Source: Phycisphaerae bacterium
Lineage (GTDB): Bacteria > Planctomycetota > Phycisphaerae > UBA1845
Length of the DNA stretch: 64,000 bases
NCBI GenBank assembly: GCA_013360585.1
Contig: JABWBH010000007.1
Span: 1-64,000 of the forward strand
Direction of reading: 5' to 3'
Shown here: one piece after another, positions 40,974-50,619 of the stretch
How the letters are laid out: the number at the start of each line of letters is the position of its first letter
Numbering within the stretch: position 1 is the stretch's first letter
Notes under the pieces: model-generated
Told to the model about the DNA's origin: nothing
What the model saw: the letters and a program-made list of their open reading frames with translations, nothing else
Databases searched by the model: none
Program-made: the position numbers and the translations under genes

Positions 40974-41735
40974 GGTCGGGGGGATTGTCGGCCCGACGCC
41001 GGAACCTGGCGAATCGGTCAGGGACAAGGCGTCGTCAGTCCACCGGTAGAGGCTCGCCGTAACATCACCGCTTCATGTCGTATTGTTGATGCGATCGCAC
41101 AAAATCTGCGGGAGGTCGCGGAAGGGGTGGGGTCGCGGGGAAACCAGCCTCACCGGAGTCACAAGGGGACCGGGCTTTCCCAGGACCGAGCCTGTGAAAT
41201 CCGGCGGTTCTGCCTCTTGACTGTTCTCATCGGGTCAAGTTTTTCGCATCAGCCGGACGATGCGCCCCGGTGGTGTGCGTATTATTTCCTGATGGGTTCT
41301 TGCAAATTCCGACCGTGGGGTTCATACTGGATCCTTAATGCGGGCTGAACAATCCGCAAGGCGGTGCCGGGGCAGGTGGTTCTCCCCCGGGGTTGGCGCG
41401 CGGATTGGCCTTGAAAAAGCCTTGAGAAACGGTTCCGCGAAGGACGGGAACCGACCGGTGCTCCGGTTGCTGGACTTGGTCCGGCGCTGACGGATCGCCG
41501 TCGGCGGCGGGGTCGGGGTGTCTTGGTTAACAGGACGGCGAACGCGCGGCGGGGGCCGGGATCCGGCGCAAAAGACAAGAAAAGGGAATTCCGGGCGTCG
41601 GAAAACGTATTGAACGCGGTGAGGATCCGGTTGCCGGTGAGAGAGCGGGATCGCCAGACTGGATCATGGCGCTTCGGGCGAGCATGAACGGGGTCTTCGG
41701 GCGGTCCCGCCGGTTTGAAGAAAGGGTCGGAGCAT
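40974..41735. other. Long intergenic region upstream of the first pseudopilin gene
   Basis: About 760 bp without a supported gene. A 73-codon frame (41127-41348) has no similarity I recognise and an irregular composition. Hairpin-capable sequences occur, for example CGGTTCC-GCGAAGGAC-GGGAACCG near 41430. TATTAT occurs at 41280-41285 but without a good -35. A long 5' leader for the pseudopilin gene is possible. Confidence 0.45.
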
Positions 41736-42722
41736 ATGCACGTCAAATCATCACGTCGAACGGGCTTCACGCTGATCGAGCTGCTCGTGGTCATCGCTAT
41801 CATCGCCCTCCTGATCAGCATCCTTCTGCCCTCGCTCCAGGCGGCGAGGGAGCAGGCGAAATCAGTGAAGTGTGCGACGCAGTTGCGGGCGATGGGCACG
41901 GGGTTGGCTCTGTACGGAGCGGATAACGACCACTTCCCGGGCGGGCACGCTCAACACCCTCATGCGTCCGACTGGATTTACGTCTGGCACACGCGCACGC
42001 GGGCGTACATGGATCAGCAGGTGGAGACGTTCAATTGCCCGTCGGCGCCGGAAGAGTTCGACTGGGTGCCGAAGATCACGCCGGGGTTCAATGAGAATTT
42101 CAACATGCAGGGTTATTCCGACCACGGATGGCCCAATTACGGGTATCAGGACAACGAGGAGCCGCAGATCGGTACGACGCGGTCGGGTGTGTTCCACTTC
42201 TTCGGATACGGCTACAACGAATCCGGCAATCGAGAGAGCTTCCAGTTCTGTCGGGGACTGGGCATGCATCCGGATACCCCGGCCTATCTTTATGAAGAGT
42301 TCATGAACGATGGGGAGATCTCTGAACAAGAGCGTAATCAGCTCGACGTCAACCGTCGCCTCGCCGAATTCCCGGTGGACCGGGTGGTGACTCCGGCGAA
42401 CATGATCGCCATCACGGACTCGCGTGCCGACGGCGTGGACGATTTCGCCAGTTACGGTCGCCCCCGTTTCTGGCCGGGAGGCGGAGAACGACCCCAGGAA
42501 CGCTGGCCGGGCGAGCGGCACCGCAAGGGCGCCAACGTCTTGTTTGTTGACAATCACACGGAGTGGGACCGTCGCACGAACTGGGTGACGGCGAAGTCGC
42601 TTGTGGACACCGGGCAGGAAGTCGGCAACGGGTATTTGCCGTCCGCCCAGCGCCGTTGGAACAACGATCACCAGCCGCACCTCATGGCCGACGGCAGCGA
42701 TTCAACGACGACCCAGGAGTAA
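41736..42722 (+). CDS. Pseudopilin with H-x9-DG-like C-terminal region (copy 1)
   Basis: 328 aa from ATG 41736. The type IV prepilin leader is [20 protein letters not shown]: cleavage after the Gly, methylated Phe, and Glu at +5, followed by the hydrophobic helix to SLQAAREQA. The C-terminal half has [20 protein letters not shown], the H-x9-DG-type motif of planctomycete/verrucomicrobial pseudopilins with Asn in place of Gly, and a conserved tail [20 protein letters not shown]. It would be exported and processed by a PilD-type peptidase. It pairs with the paralogue at 43400. Confidence 0.9.
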   Translation: MHVKSSRRTGFTLIELLVVIAIIALLISILLPSLQAAREQAKSVKCATQLRAMGTGLALYGADNDHFPGGHAQHPHASDWIYVWHTRTRAYMDQQVETFNCPSAPEEFDWVPKITPGFNENFNMQGYSDHGWPNYGYQDNEEPQIGTTRSGVFHFFGYGYNESGNRESFQFCRGLGMHPDTPAYLYEEFMNDGEISEQERNQLDVNRRLAEFPVDRVVTPANMIAITDSRADGVDDFASYGRPRFWPGGGERPQERWPGERHRKGANVLFVDNHTEWDRRTNWVTAKSLVDTGQEVGNGYLPSAQRRWNNDHQPHLMADGSDSTTTQE

Positions 42723-42839
42723 CGGGGGTTGTACTCAATCGCGGGTTCAGACTGGATGGTTGGACCCTCGGTTGTCGAACGGGGTTGGGCGTCCCCGCGC
42801 GAAGTGAAATCAAAAGGTCTGCTGTATCCGGGGGCATAG

Positions 42840-43244
42840 ATGTCCAATCAAGTCAAGACACTCATTCTCGTCGTCGCGCTGGCGGGCGCCGGTTTCTTTT
42901 TCTATCGCAATCTCACGTCTCCGTCGGACTCCGGCGTGAACATGCAGGAGACGACCTACTGGGTCTGCCACAACGAGTCCTGCAAGAAGGATTTCGAGGT
43001 TCCGCTGGCGAAGGTGGCGGCGGCGGCGAAGGAGGGGGGATACGTCGCCTGCACGCATTGCGGTCAGCGGAAGACGTCGCGGGCGCAGAAGTGCCCGTCG
43101 TGCAACCGCAACCTTGAGATGGTCGGGCACGGAGCGCTGCCCAGCGTGTGCCCGCATTGCAAAGAGAACATCGGCGAGGCGTCGGTTCACGGGTATGAGC
43201 CGGCTGCGGGGAAGAAGACCCCGACGCGCAAGACCGGGGGGTAA
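42840..43244 (+). CDS. Membrane-anchored double zinc-ribbon protein
   Basis: 134 aa. A single N-terminal helix (residues about 7-23, TLILVVALAGAGFFFYRNLT) is followed by a cytoplasmic or periplasmic part with four CxxC-type motifs: CHNESC, CTHCG, CPSC and CPHC, spaced as one irregular and two regular zinc ribbons. The C-terminus is basic (GKKTPTRKTGG). Function is unknown. It lies between two paralogous pseudopilin genes, 117 bp and 155 bp away, on the same strand, which suggests a shared function in assembly of that system. Confidence 0.75.
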   Translation: MSNQVKTLILVVALAGAGFFFYRNLTSPSDSGVNMQETTYWVCHNESCKKDFEVPLAKVAAAAKEGGYVACTHCGQRKTSRAQKCPSCNRNLEMVGHGALPSVCPHCKENIGEASVHGYEPAAGKKTPTRKTGG

Positions 43245-43399
43245 GTGCGGGATCTTGCAGCAGCCTCAGGCGCGGCAGCGGCGTGCTGAGGAGCGATTTC
43301 TTACGAGCGCCGCTCGGGTGCTGGGGGGCATCGGGAATGCTTCGGTGATTCAGGCCGAGCGGGCCGGCGGGTCGCCCGTGATCGGAGGTCGTGTCGTTC

Positions 43400-44332
<933 letters not shown>

Positions 44333-45002
44333 TCGCCGTCGATTCCACGGCTTCCAGTGTCCTTGTGGCGTACCTGATCTGTGCTCGGGTCGCGCCGAAA
44401 GCGCCGGGCAGGTTCACGGCATGCCTCGCGCGGTCCTGATCCCGCACGCGCTCACATCGTCATGGGGTCGAAACCGGTCGCGAGTGGGGATGCGCCTCCG
44501 TCAAGCCTGACGCCCGATCGTTCGCGACAGCGCCGTTGCGAGGTCACATCTACCGCCGAGATGACCGCGCACCTTCATGGACGGCTGCACGGCTCGGCCT
44601 GACCCGAACTTGAGAGGATGTGCGGGATATCATCGCCGACCCCCTCGATCATTCCCGGCAGGACGAGTTCTCGCTGATCCCTTAAATGGTGATACGAACG
44701 GCGTTGGGGCGTTGCGTCCGTGGGCGCGGCAGGGTTGAGCGTTCGGGGCGAATGTCGGACCCTGACGCTGCTTCAAACCTTCCGGAGAACCGCCGGAAAA
44801 GAACGCTTCCTTCCGGGTGCGGCTCGATTCTGCAGCGGCGTCCAACCTCGGCTTTTTCCGATGTTGCGGGTCTCATGGGTTGGCTTGCACCCCAACTTGC
44901 CAACACGCCCCTTCAAACCGTCCGTGTGCGAAAGTCCGAAGCGAACCACGCGGCAACGGCGTCATGGCGGATCTCGCGGCAGAGGCGCCGAAAGGGGCTC
45001 TT
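44333..45002. other. Intergenic region with a copy of an interspersed repeat
   Basis: No supported gene: the open frames here are short, mutually overlapping and unlike any family. Positions 44777-44845 resemble the repeat near 26756-26815 (shared core CGGGYGCGGCTCGRTT). It lies between the pseudopilin gene and the 3' end of the regulator gene, which converge. Confidence 0.5.
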
Positions 45003-45938
45003 CTACCGCTGGCGCGTCGCGTGACGTTCCCTCGGTTTTCCGGATGCCGCGCCGTCTTCCGGCTGCGGGCAGGATGCAAGCCGAAGTTCGTTCGCGAGGG
45101 TGAGCAAGTCAGCGAGGGATTCCCCGCGTTGCGAGTACGTGTGCTTCATTATCGAAAGCGAGCCGGCCGCCCGGCCGCCCAGGATCAGCGCCGTTCCTCG
45201 CTCTGACAAACGTGCCGAAAGTTCCGCAACGCCTTCCTCCACTTCTTTCTGGTTCCGGATGGAACTGATGCTCAGCCAGACCAGGCGCGGCGCGTGGCGT
45301 TCGACGGCGGCAAGCATCGCGGAGAACGGGGTGTCCGGACCGAGATTAACCGCATGCCAACCGTCAGCGGCGAGGGTGGTCGCCACCAACATCGACGGGA
45401 GCAGGTAAGGATCTCCCGGCGGGGCGCCGCCGAGGGCAACCGGGTCTTCCGTCGGTGGTTCGACCAGCAGGCGCAACTGCTCCACGGCCTGAATGCAGAT
45501 GTCGGTGGCGCGATGTTCGAGAAAAACGCCATCCGGCTCATGCGACCAGAGTTCCCCGAGGCGGTTCATCGCGGAACGGATCGGACCGTCGGCGATCTCG
45601 GCCAGGCTCCCGCCGCTGAGGTAAAGGGAGAGGATCAGCCCCCGCGCCTCGCGCGCTTTTCCTTCCACGAGGTGGGCGAACAGACGTTCGGCGGGCGAAT
45701 CAGTTGAAAGGACGGGATCGCCGCAGGCGGGCATGTCGCTGAGGCCAAGGGCTTCCGGTCTGACCAGCGGGGCGCGGATAGCGCGGATGAACCGGATGGC
45801 TTCGCCGATGGGGATTCTGCGGTGCCCGCCCGCGGTCCTGGAGACGTTGATCTGCCCGTCGTCGGCCCACCTTTTGAGGGAAGATTCGCTTACACCGATG
45901 GCATCTGCGAGCTTTTTTGGAGATATTATAGGACTCAC
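45003..45938 (-). CDS. MerR-type regulator with B12-binding-fold domain (CarH/LitR-like)
   Basis: 311 aa from a GTG. The N-terminal winged helix (ISPKKLADAIGVSESSLKRW, then RTAGGHRRIP) is a MerR/BldC-type DNA reader. Residues 85-160 are the B12-binding helical cap with W131-x9-E141-H142 (WSHEPDGVFLEH), the Wx9EH motif of the cobalamin photoreceptor CarH at the same numbering. Residues 165-290 are the Rossmann domain (LGPDTPFSAMLAAV, LVWLSISSI, GTALILGGRAAG). The DxHxxG motif providing the lower axial histidine reads DPYLLP (Tyr178), and Ser132 follows the Trp where CarH has His132. It is divergent from folE and likely controls it. Confidence 0.82.
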   Translation of the reverse strand: MSPIISPKKLADAIGVSESSLKRWADDGQINVSRTAGGHRRIPIGEAIRFIRAIRAPLVRPEALGLSDMPACGDPVLSTDSPAERLFAHLVEGKAREARGLILSLYLSGGSLAEIADGPIRSAMNRLGELWSHEPDGVFLEHRATDICIQAVEQLRLLVEPPTEDPVALGGAPPGDPYLLPSMLVATTLAADGWHAVNLGPDTPFSAMLAAVERHAPRLVWLSISSIRNQKEVEEGVAELSARLSERGTALILGGRAAGSLSIMKHTYSQRGESLADLLTLANELRLASCPQPEDGAASGKPRERHATRQR

Positions 45939-45960
45939 TGGTGACTTTACCTGTTTTGAT

Positions 45961-45989
45961 AATTTATGACGTTTTTTCGTTCACGTCAA
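45961..45989 (-). promoter_or_regulatory. Promoter of the MerR/B12-type regulator gene
   Basis: On the minus strand -35 TTGACG (complement of 45984-45989), a 17-base spacer and -10 TAAATT (complement of 45961-45966), leading to the GTG start at 45938. Its -35 box abuts that of the folE promoter. Confidence 0.6.
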
Positions 45990-45996
45990 CCTTGAC
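45985..45996. promoter_or_regulatory. Inverted repeat joining the two -35 boxes (candidate operator)
   Basis: GTCAACCTTGAC has 5-bp arms GTCAA/TTGAC and a 2-bp centre. The arms are the -35 elements of the two divergent promoters, so a dimeric regulator bound here would control both. MerR/CarH-type repressors normally cover promoter elements; assignment to this regulator is inference. Confidence 0.45.
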
Positions 45997-46019
45997 AGGC
46001 CATCTCGAGTCGGCATAAT
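45992..46019 (+). promoter_or_regulatory. Promoter of folE
   Basis: Perfect -35 TTGACA (45992-45997), a 16-base spacer, and -10 CATAAT (46014-46019). The predicted transcription start, near 46026-46027, coincides with an in-frame ATG. The first in-frame ATG at 46018 lies inside the -10 element and cannot be used from this promoter. Confidence 0.7.
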
Positions 46020-46026
46020 GAACGAT

Positions 46027-46767
46027 ATGAACATTTTAAATGATATATCGTCCGGAACAAGAAATTCAAGACCGCTGGGCCTGGCGGATCACAAAGCTGA
46101 AAATCAGGAGTTCTCGAACGGGGGTCCGGGCCGGTGCGGGACGAGGACGCTTCCAGGTGAGGCGGAGGCGGCAAGGCCCTCGCGGGCACCGGGCGTCGAC
46201 GTTCCGCGGATCGAGCGGGCGGTCCGCGAAATCCTTCTGGCCATCGGAGAAGACCCGGATCGTGACGGCTTGCAGGAGACGCCTCGACGGGTTGCGCGAG
46301 CCTACCGGGATATCTTTTCGGGACTGACCGACAGTGCTGCGCGGCATCTTCAGACGCAGTTCGAGCACGAGTCGCATCAGGCGGTGGTGGTCAGCGGGAT
46401 CGCCTTCAACAGCACGTGCGAGCACCACCTGCTTCCGTTCCGGGGCCAGGCACACGTGGCGTACCTGCCTCATAAGCGTCGCGTGGCGGGGCTTTCCAAG
46501 CTGGCGCGAACCGTCGATGTCTTCGCGCGCCGCCCGCAACTTCAGGAGCGACTGACGGAGCAGATCGCCGACGCTCTGGACGAGCACCTGTCCGCACGAG
46601 GCGTGGTGGTTGTGCTGGAGGCTGAGCATTTCTGCATGACGCTCCGCGGCGCGTGCAAGCCCGGCGCGGTCACGACGACGCTGGCCGCCCGGGGACTTTA
46701 CCGGTCTGACGCGGCGGCGCGGGGCGAGATTCTCTCATTGATGAAACGATCGCCCCAGGGGTCATGA
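46027..46767 (+). CDS. folE: GTP cyclohydrolase I
   Basis: 246 aa from ATG 46027, chosen because the earlier ATG (46018) overlaps the -10 box; no Shine-Dalgarno precedes either, so a leaderless mRNA is likely. About 55 N-terminal residues are not conserved. The enzyme core starts at [20 protein letters not shown] and has [20 protein letters not shown], the zinc site [11 protein letters not shown] with its partner in [16 protein letters not shown], and [20 protein letters not shown]. It converts GTP to dihydroneopterin triphosphate for folate, including the methenyl-THF antenna used by many photolyases; a photolyase closes this gene block. Confidence 0.93.
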   Translation: MNILNDISSGTRNSRPLGLADHKAENQEFSNGGPGRCGTRTLPGEAEAARPSRAPGVDVPRIERAVREILLAIGEDPDRDGLQETPRRVARAYRDIFSGLTDSAARHLQTQFEHESHQAVVVSGIAFNSTCEHHLLPFRGQAHVAYLPHKRRVAGLSKLARTVDVFARRPQLQERLTEQIADALDEHLSARGVVVVLEAEHFCMTLRGACKPGAVTTTLAARGLYRSDAAARGEILSLMKRSPQGS

Positions 46768-46798
46768 GGTGTGACGTTGTGAGCCAAGGAGATCAAAG

Positions 46799-47473
46799 AT
46801 GAATCGGGTCTTGTGGATCGGAGTGGTGGGAATCGGCTGGTGTGGCGGGTGTGTACCGATGACGGATGCGCCGCCGAACACCGCGTCGGCGCGTCTGCGC
46901 GTGGTCCACGCCAGTCCGGACGCGCCTGCGGTGGATGTATGCGTCGAGGGTCAGGTCGCCTTCGCGGACGCGGCGTTTCCCGGGACGACGGATTACGCGG
47001 AGCTGGAGGCGGGTACCTACGCGATCCGGGTCACGCAATCCGGCGCCGGGTGCGGGAGCGCGGCGGTGATCTCGGCGGACCTGCCGTTGGAGGCTGACGA
47101 AGATGTGACGGTGGTCGCGCTGAATGAATTGTCCGAGATCGAGCCGCTGGTGCTGATCGACGACAACACCGCGCCGACGTCCGGCAACGCCAAGGTTCGC
47201 TTCGTCCACGCCGGTCCGGACGCTCCGACCGTGGACATCACGCTCACCGACGGCACGACGTTGTTCGACGACGTGTCATTCAAGGAGGCGTCGGATTACC
47301 TCGAGGTTCCGGCGGGAACGTATGACCTTCAGGTCCGTGATGAAACCGGCGCGAACGTCGTGCTTGCGCTGGACGACGTTGGGTTGGGCGCCGGGCGGAT
47401 TTACACGGTCTTCGCAGTGGGATTCCTCACGGGCGAACCTGCGCTCGACGCGCTCGTGGCGGAAGACAATTGA
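46799..47473 (+). CDS. DUF4397 lipoprotein
   Basis: 224 aa with AAGGAGAT upstream. Lipobox GIGWCGGC near residues 11-18 marks it as a lipoprotein. Two DUF4397 beta units repeat: ARLRVVHASPDAPAVDVCVE (about 31-110) and AKVRFVHAGPDAPTVDITLT (about 130-210), each followed by a TDYAELEAGTY / SDYLEVPAGTYDLQVRD strand. The family is common in secreted and surface proteins and often sits beside FAS1 domain proteins, as here (gene 54 bp downstream). Molecular function is unknown. Confidence 0.85.
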   Translation: MNRVLWIGVVGIGWCGGCVPMTDAPPNTASARLRVVHASPDAPAVDVCVEGQVAFADAAFPGTTDYAELEAGTYAIRVTQSGAGCGSAAVISADLPLEADEDVTVVALNELSEIEPLVLIDDNTAPTSGNAKVRFVHAGPDAPTVDITLTDGTTLFDDVSFKEASDYLEVPAGTYDLQVRDETGANVVLALDDVGLGAGRIYTVFAVGFLTGEPALDALVAEDN

Positions 47474-47526
47474 ATCGGGATGCAACGGGGAATCTTTAAG
47501 AATTCTTCGGGAGGGAGTTCAAACTC

Positions 47527-48717
47527 ATGAGGAAGCATAAGATCGGACTGAACGTGATGACGGTGATGGCGGTGATGGGGGCGATCGCGCGTCCTGCGAC
47601 CGTGCAGGCGCAGGACAAGTCTCTCGTCGAGACGGCGGTCGCGGCGGGGAGTTTCAAGACGCTGGTTCAGGCGGTTGAGGCGGCGGGGCTGACCGAGACG
47701 CTGAGCGGCCCCGGTCCTTACACGGTTTTCGCTCCGACGGATGACGCGTTCTCGAAGTTGCCGCCGGGCGCCCTCGAGTCGCTGATGAAGAACTCGGAGT
47801 CGCTCAAGAGCGTCCTCCTCTTCCACGTTGTTCCGGGGCGGGTCATGGCCGCCGACATGGTCAAACTGAAGGCGGCGAAGACGGCGCTGGGGCAGACGGT
47901 TCAGATTGATGCCTCGAAGGGGGTGCGCGTCGAGAGCGCCAACGTGGTGAAGACCGACGTCGCGGCTGGTAATGGCGTCATCCACATGATTGACGCCGTG
48001 ATGCTGCCGAGAAACGACGTCATCGAGGCGGCCCGCTCCGCCGGGTCGTTCAGGACGCTGCTTGCGGCGATCGAGGCGGCGGGGCTGACGGATACGCTCC
48101 GGGGCGACGGACCGTTCACCGTTTTCGCGCCCACCGACGAAGCCTTCGCCAAGCTGCCGAAGGATGCGCTGGATGCGTTGCTCAAGGACAAGGGCAAGCT
48201 GGCTTCGGTCCTGACCTACCACGTGGTGTCAGGCCAAGTGATGGCGGCAGAGGTGGTGAAGCTGAAGGACGCCAGGACCGTTCAAGGTCAGAGCGTGAAG
48301 ATCGACGCGTCGGCCGGAGTCAAAGTGAACGGTTCAAAAGTTCTGAAGGCCGACGTGCCGGCGACGAACGGCGTCATTCACGTCATCGACACGGTGCTTC
48401 TGCCTCCGGACGTGAAGCTGGGTGACGCCCACGGCGAGGTCGGGCGCAGCCTTCGGCTGGCGATCGAACGCGGTGTGCCGCTGTTCAACTCCGGAAACGT
48501 GGAAGCCTGCGCGGCCGTGTATGAAGTCGCGGCGTTGACCGTGCTGGAGCTGGCCGGCGATGAGCTGGATGCAGGGTTGCGGGCGCGTCTCGCCCAGGGG
48601 CTGCGTGCCGCCGGACAGTCGCATGGTGCGGCCGACCGGGCGTGGGCCCTGCGGCACGCCTTTGATGATGTTCTTGCCGCGGAGCACGAAATGACGCGAA
48701 TGACAAGCGCGCGGTAG
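47527..48717 (+). CDS. Secreted protein with two FAS1 (fasciclin) domains
   Basis: 396 aa; GGGAGG upstream. An N-terminal signal peptide ends near AQAQ (residue about 28). FAS1 domain 1 (about 32-160) contains [58 protein letters not shown] and [13 protein letters not shown]; domain 2 (about 165-295) repeats it with [39 protein letters not shown] and [13 protein letters not shown]. The last 95 residues are helical ([14 protein letters not shown]) with no family I recognise. FAS1 proteins mediate adhesion or extracellular binding and recur in light- and oxidative-stress gene sets. Confidence 0.9.
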   Translation: MRKHKIGLNVMTVMAVMGAIARPATVQAQDKSLVETAVAAGSFKTLVQAVEAAGLTETLSGPGPYTVFAPTDDAFSKLPPGALESLMKNSESLKSVLLFHVVPGRVMAADMVKLKAAKTALGQTVQIDASKGVRVESANVVKTDVAAGNGVIHMIDAVMLPRNDVIEAARSAGSFRTLLAAIEAAGLTDTLRGDGPFTVFAPTDEAFAKLPKDALDALLKDKGKLASVLTYHVVSGQVMAAEVVKLKDARTVQGQSVKIDASAGVKVNGSKVLKADVPATNGVIHVIDTVLLPPDVKLGDAHGEVGRSLRLAIERGVPLFNSGNVEACAAVYEVAALTVLELAGDELDAGLRARLAQGLRAAGQSHGAADRAWALRHAFDDVLAAEHEMTRMTSAR

Positions 48718-48848
48718 GAGCTGACGTGTTGCGGTTCCCGGGCGGGCCGGTGCGTCCGCTGCGGCGAAGCGCGAGATCGTTGGCTGCTGACGGTCGATCC
48801 GGCGGTAACAGAGGAAGATCGGAATCTCAAAGATAAAGGGGAAGTGTC

Positions 48849-49070
48849 ATGCGTAGTTTTGATATGTTGGCTGCGGTGCTGCTCGTCGTTGGGGGGCTGA
48901 ACTGGGGGTTGGTCGGGGTTATCGACTTCGATCTGGTCGCCGCCTTGTTCGGCGCGGATTCGATCCTGGCCAATGCGGTTTACACGGTCGTCGGCGCGGC
49001 GGCCGTCTACCAGGCGATCGCGCTGAAGCGTATCCAGAGACGGTGGAACGTCCGGACCGCGGCTGCTTGA
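48849..49070 (+). CDS. DUF378 membrane protein
   Basis: 73 aa. Two hydrophobic helices flank GGLNWGLVGVIDFDLVAALF, the DUF378 signature (LNWGLVGxxxxDLVAxxxG); the second is YTVVGAAAVYQAI. The C-terminus is basic. DUF378 proteins are small inner-membrane proteins of unknown function. AAAGGGGAA lies before the ATG. It sits between the FAS1 and SOUL genes with gaps of 131 and 121 bp. Confidence 0.88.
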   Translation: MRSFDMLAAVLLVVGGLNWGLVGVIDFDLVAALFGADSILANAVYTVVGAAAVYQAIALKRIQRRWNVRTAAA

Positions 49071-49191
49071 TTACCGGTCAGGGGGTGCCGGGAAGGTGGG
49101 GGCGTTCGGGCGTCATGTCCTTACGCTCCCACCGGACCCCCCTGGTTCCCACGCCTCGCGACAGTGACGTCGTCAGACCGGACAAAAGAAC

Positions 49192-49962
49192 ATGAAGATG
49201 CTCGGAATGTCGGTGATCCTTCTTTTTAGCCTGGCGCTTCTCGGGAGCCTGGGGCTTCTGGTTGCGGGTTGCAGCTTGCGCCGGCCCGCGCCGCAATCGG
49301 AGGCTTTTGCGTCCGGTACAGCAGCCGCAGAGTTCGACGCAAGCCAGCCGAAGACGATGCGCGTAGGAGGGGATCTTCACCGGACCACGGAGTTTGTGGA
49401 TGGGGAGTATCGAAGCGGGGTGTGTCGCATCACGACGCCCCTGCCGGAGGGCTACCCCGCCCCGACTCCGCCGGACGCGATCGACATCAAGCGCTACCCG
49501 CGGGTCCGCCGCGCGGAGATCGGCGGAACGATGCCGCCCGATTGGGGGATGAACTTCGCGTTCTTTCCGCTGTTCAACCACATCAAGCGCCGCCAGATCG
49601 CGATGACCTCGCCGGTCGAGATGAACTACGACGGTCTTAGCGCCGAAGGCTCGAGAAAGCCGAGTTCGTGGACCATGTCGTTCGTCTACCGATCCCCGGA
49701 ACTCGGTCCTGCGGGCGGTGACCCCAGGGACGATCGCATCCTTATCGAGGACATTCCTCCGGTGACGGTTGCGGCCATCGGGATGCGCGGAGCGTACAGA
49801 ATGAAGCTGGTCAACGAAGGCGTCTCGCGTCTGCGCGACTGGTTGTCGCAGCAAACCGAGTGGGAAGAGGCTGGTCAGCCGCGGGCGTTGTTTTACAACG
49901 GTCCCGAGGCTCCCGCACGCAATAAATGGGCGGAAATTCAGATCCCGGTCCGCCGCCGCTGA
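49192..49962 (+). CDS. SOUL heme-binding family lipoprotein
   Basis: 256 aa. A lipoprotein signal (LGSLGLLVAGC, Cys near residue 27) precedes a SOUL-family domain: IDIKRYPRVRRAEIGG, FFPLFNHIKRRQIAMTSPVE, WTMSFVYRSPE, RILIEDIPPVTVAAIGMRG. The IAMTSPVEM motif is the family hallmark. SOUL/HBP proteins bind heme and other tetrapyrroles. A cell-envelope location is indicated by the lipobox. Association with photolyase and lipocalin genes fits protection against photosensitising porphyrins (inference). Confidence 0.9.
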   Translation: MKMLGMSVILLFSLALLGSLGLLVAGCSLRRPAPQSEAFASGTAAAEFDASQPKTMRVGGDLHRTTEFVDGEYRSGVCRITTPLPEGYPAPTPPDAIDIKRYPRVRRAEIGGTMPPDWGMNFAFFPLFNHIKRRQIAMTSPVEMNYDGLSAEGSRKPSSWTMSFVYRSPELGPAGGDPRDDRILIEDIPPVTVAAIGMRGAYRMKLVNEGVSRLRDWLSQQTEWEEAGQPRALFYNGPEAPARNKWAEIQIPVRRR

Positions 49963-50049
49963 TGGGATGATGGAGGGAGGGCGCGGGCTTCTGTGGAACG
50001 ATGATCGGCGGATTCGCATGGCGCGGTGCGCCCGGAGGTGACCGACTTT

Positions 50050-50619
50050 ATGGCAATGGGTGGGGCATGGGGGCGACGGATTATGAAGGTCTTCCCGGCG
50101 CTGGCGGGAATCCTCGGCGGCTGCGGCGCGTGGTTCCTGAACACGTCGGGAACCCTCGAAACGGCGGATTACGTCGACGTCGAGCGATACATGGGGACAT
50201 GGTATGAGATCGCCAAGTATCCGAACACCTTCCAGCAGGGGTGCTCAGGCGTGACCGCCGAGTACACGTTGCTGACGGACGGTCGGGTTCGGGTGGTGAA
50301 CGTTTGTCGGGGGGACGACCTTACGACGGTGAAGCGGACCATCGAAGGGTTCGCGACGGTGGCGGACCGGTCGACCAACGCCAAGCTGACCGTCTACTTC
50401 TTCTTCCCGTTCGGCGCCCCCTACTGGATCATCGATCTTGACGAAGACTACCGGTACGCGGTCGTGGGCGAGCCGAGTCGTCGGTTTCTGTGGATTCTGA
50501 GTCGAACCCCGGTCCTCGACGATACGACTTACCATGAGATTCTCCAGCGTCTTCCGGAGAAGGGTTATGATCCGGCGCGGCTGGTGCTGACGCCGCAGGT
50601 TGCGGAGGAACGGCCATGA
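50050..50619 (+). CDS. blc: Lipocalin (Blc-like), probable lipoprotein
   Basis: 189 aa from ATG 50050 with GGAGGTGA eleven bases upstream; alternatives are 50056 and 50083. The signal is GRRIMKVFPALAGILGGC, a lipobox. The lipocalin GxW motif is YMGTWYEIAKYPNTFQQGCS, followed by TAEYTLLTDGRVRVVNVC, AKLTVYFFFPFGAPYWIIDL and YAVVGEPSRRFLWILSRTPV, all Blc features. Bacterial lipocalins bind lysophospholipids or fatty acids and respond to membrane stress. It overlaps the next gene by ATGA. Confidence 0.9.
   Translation: MAMGGAWGRRIMKVFPALAGILGGCGAWFLNTSGTLETADYVDVERYMGTWYEIAKYPNTFQQGCSGVTAEYTLLTDGRVRVVNVCRGDDLTTVKRTIEGFATVADRSTNAKLTVYFFFPFGAPYWIIDLDEDYRYAVVGEPSRRFLWILSRTPVLDDTTYHEILQRLPEKGYDPARLVLTPQVAEERP

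Noticed and set aside
41127-41348. 73-codon plus-strand frame upstream of the pseudopilin gene
   Set aside because: No Shine-Dalgarno, no similarity and irregular composition; not listed as a gene.
46018-46026. folE start at the first ATG (46018)
   Set aside because: It lies within the -10 element CATAAT, so a transcript from this promoter would not contain it; 46027 is preferred unless another promoter exists.
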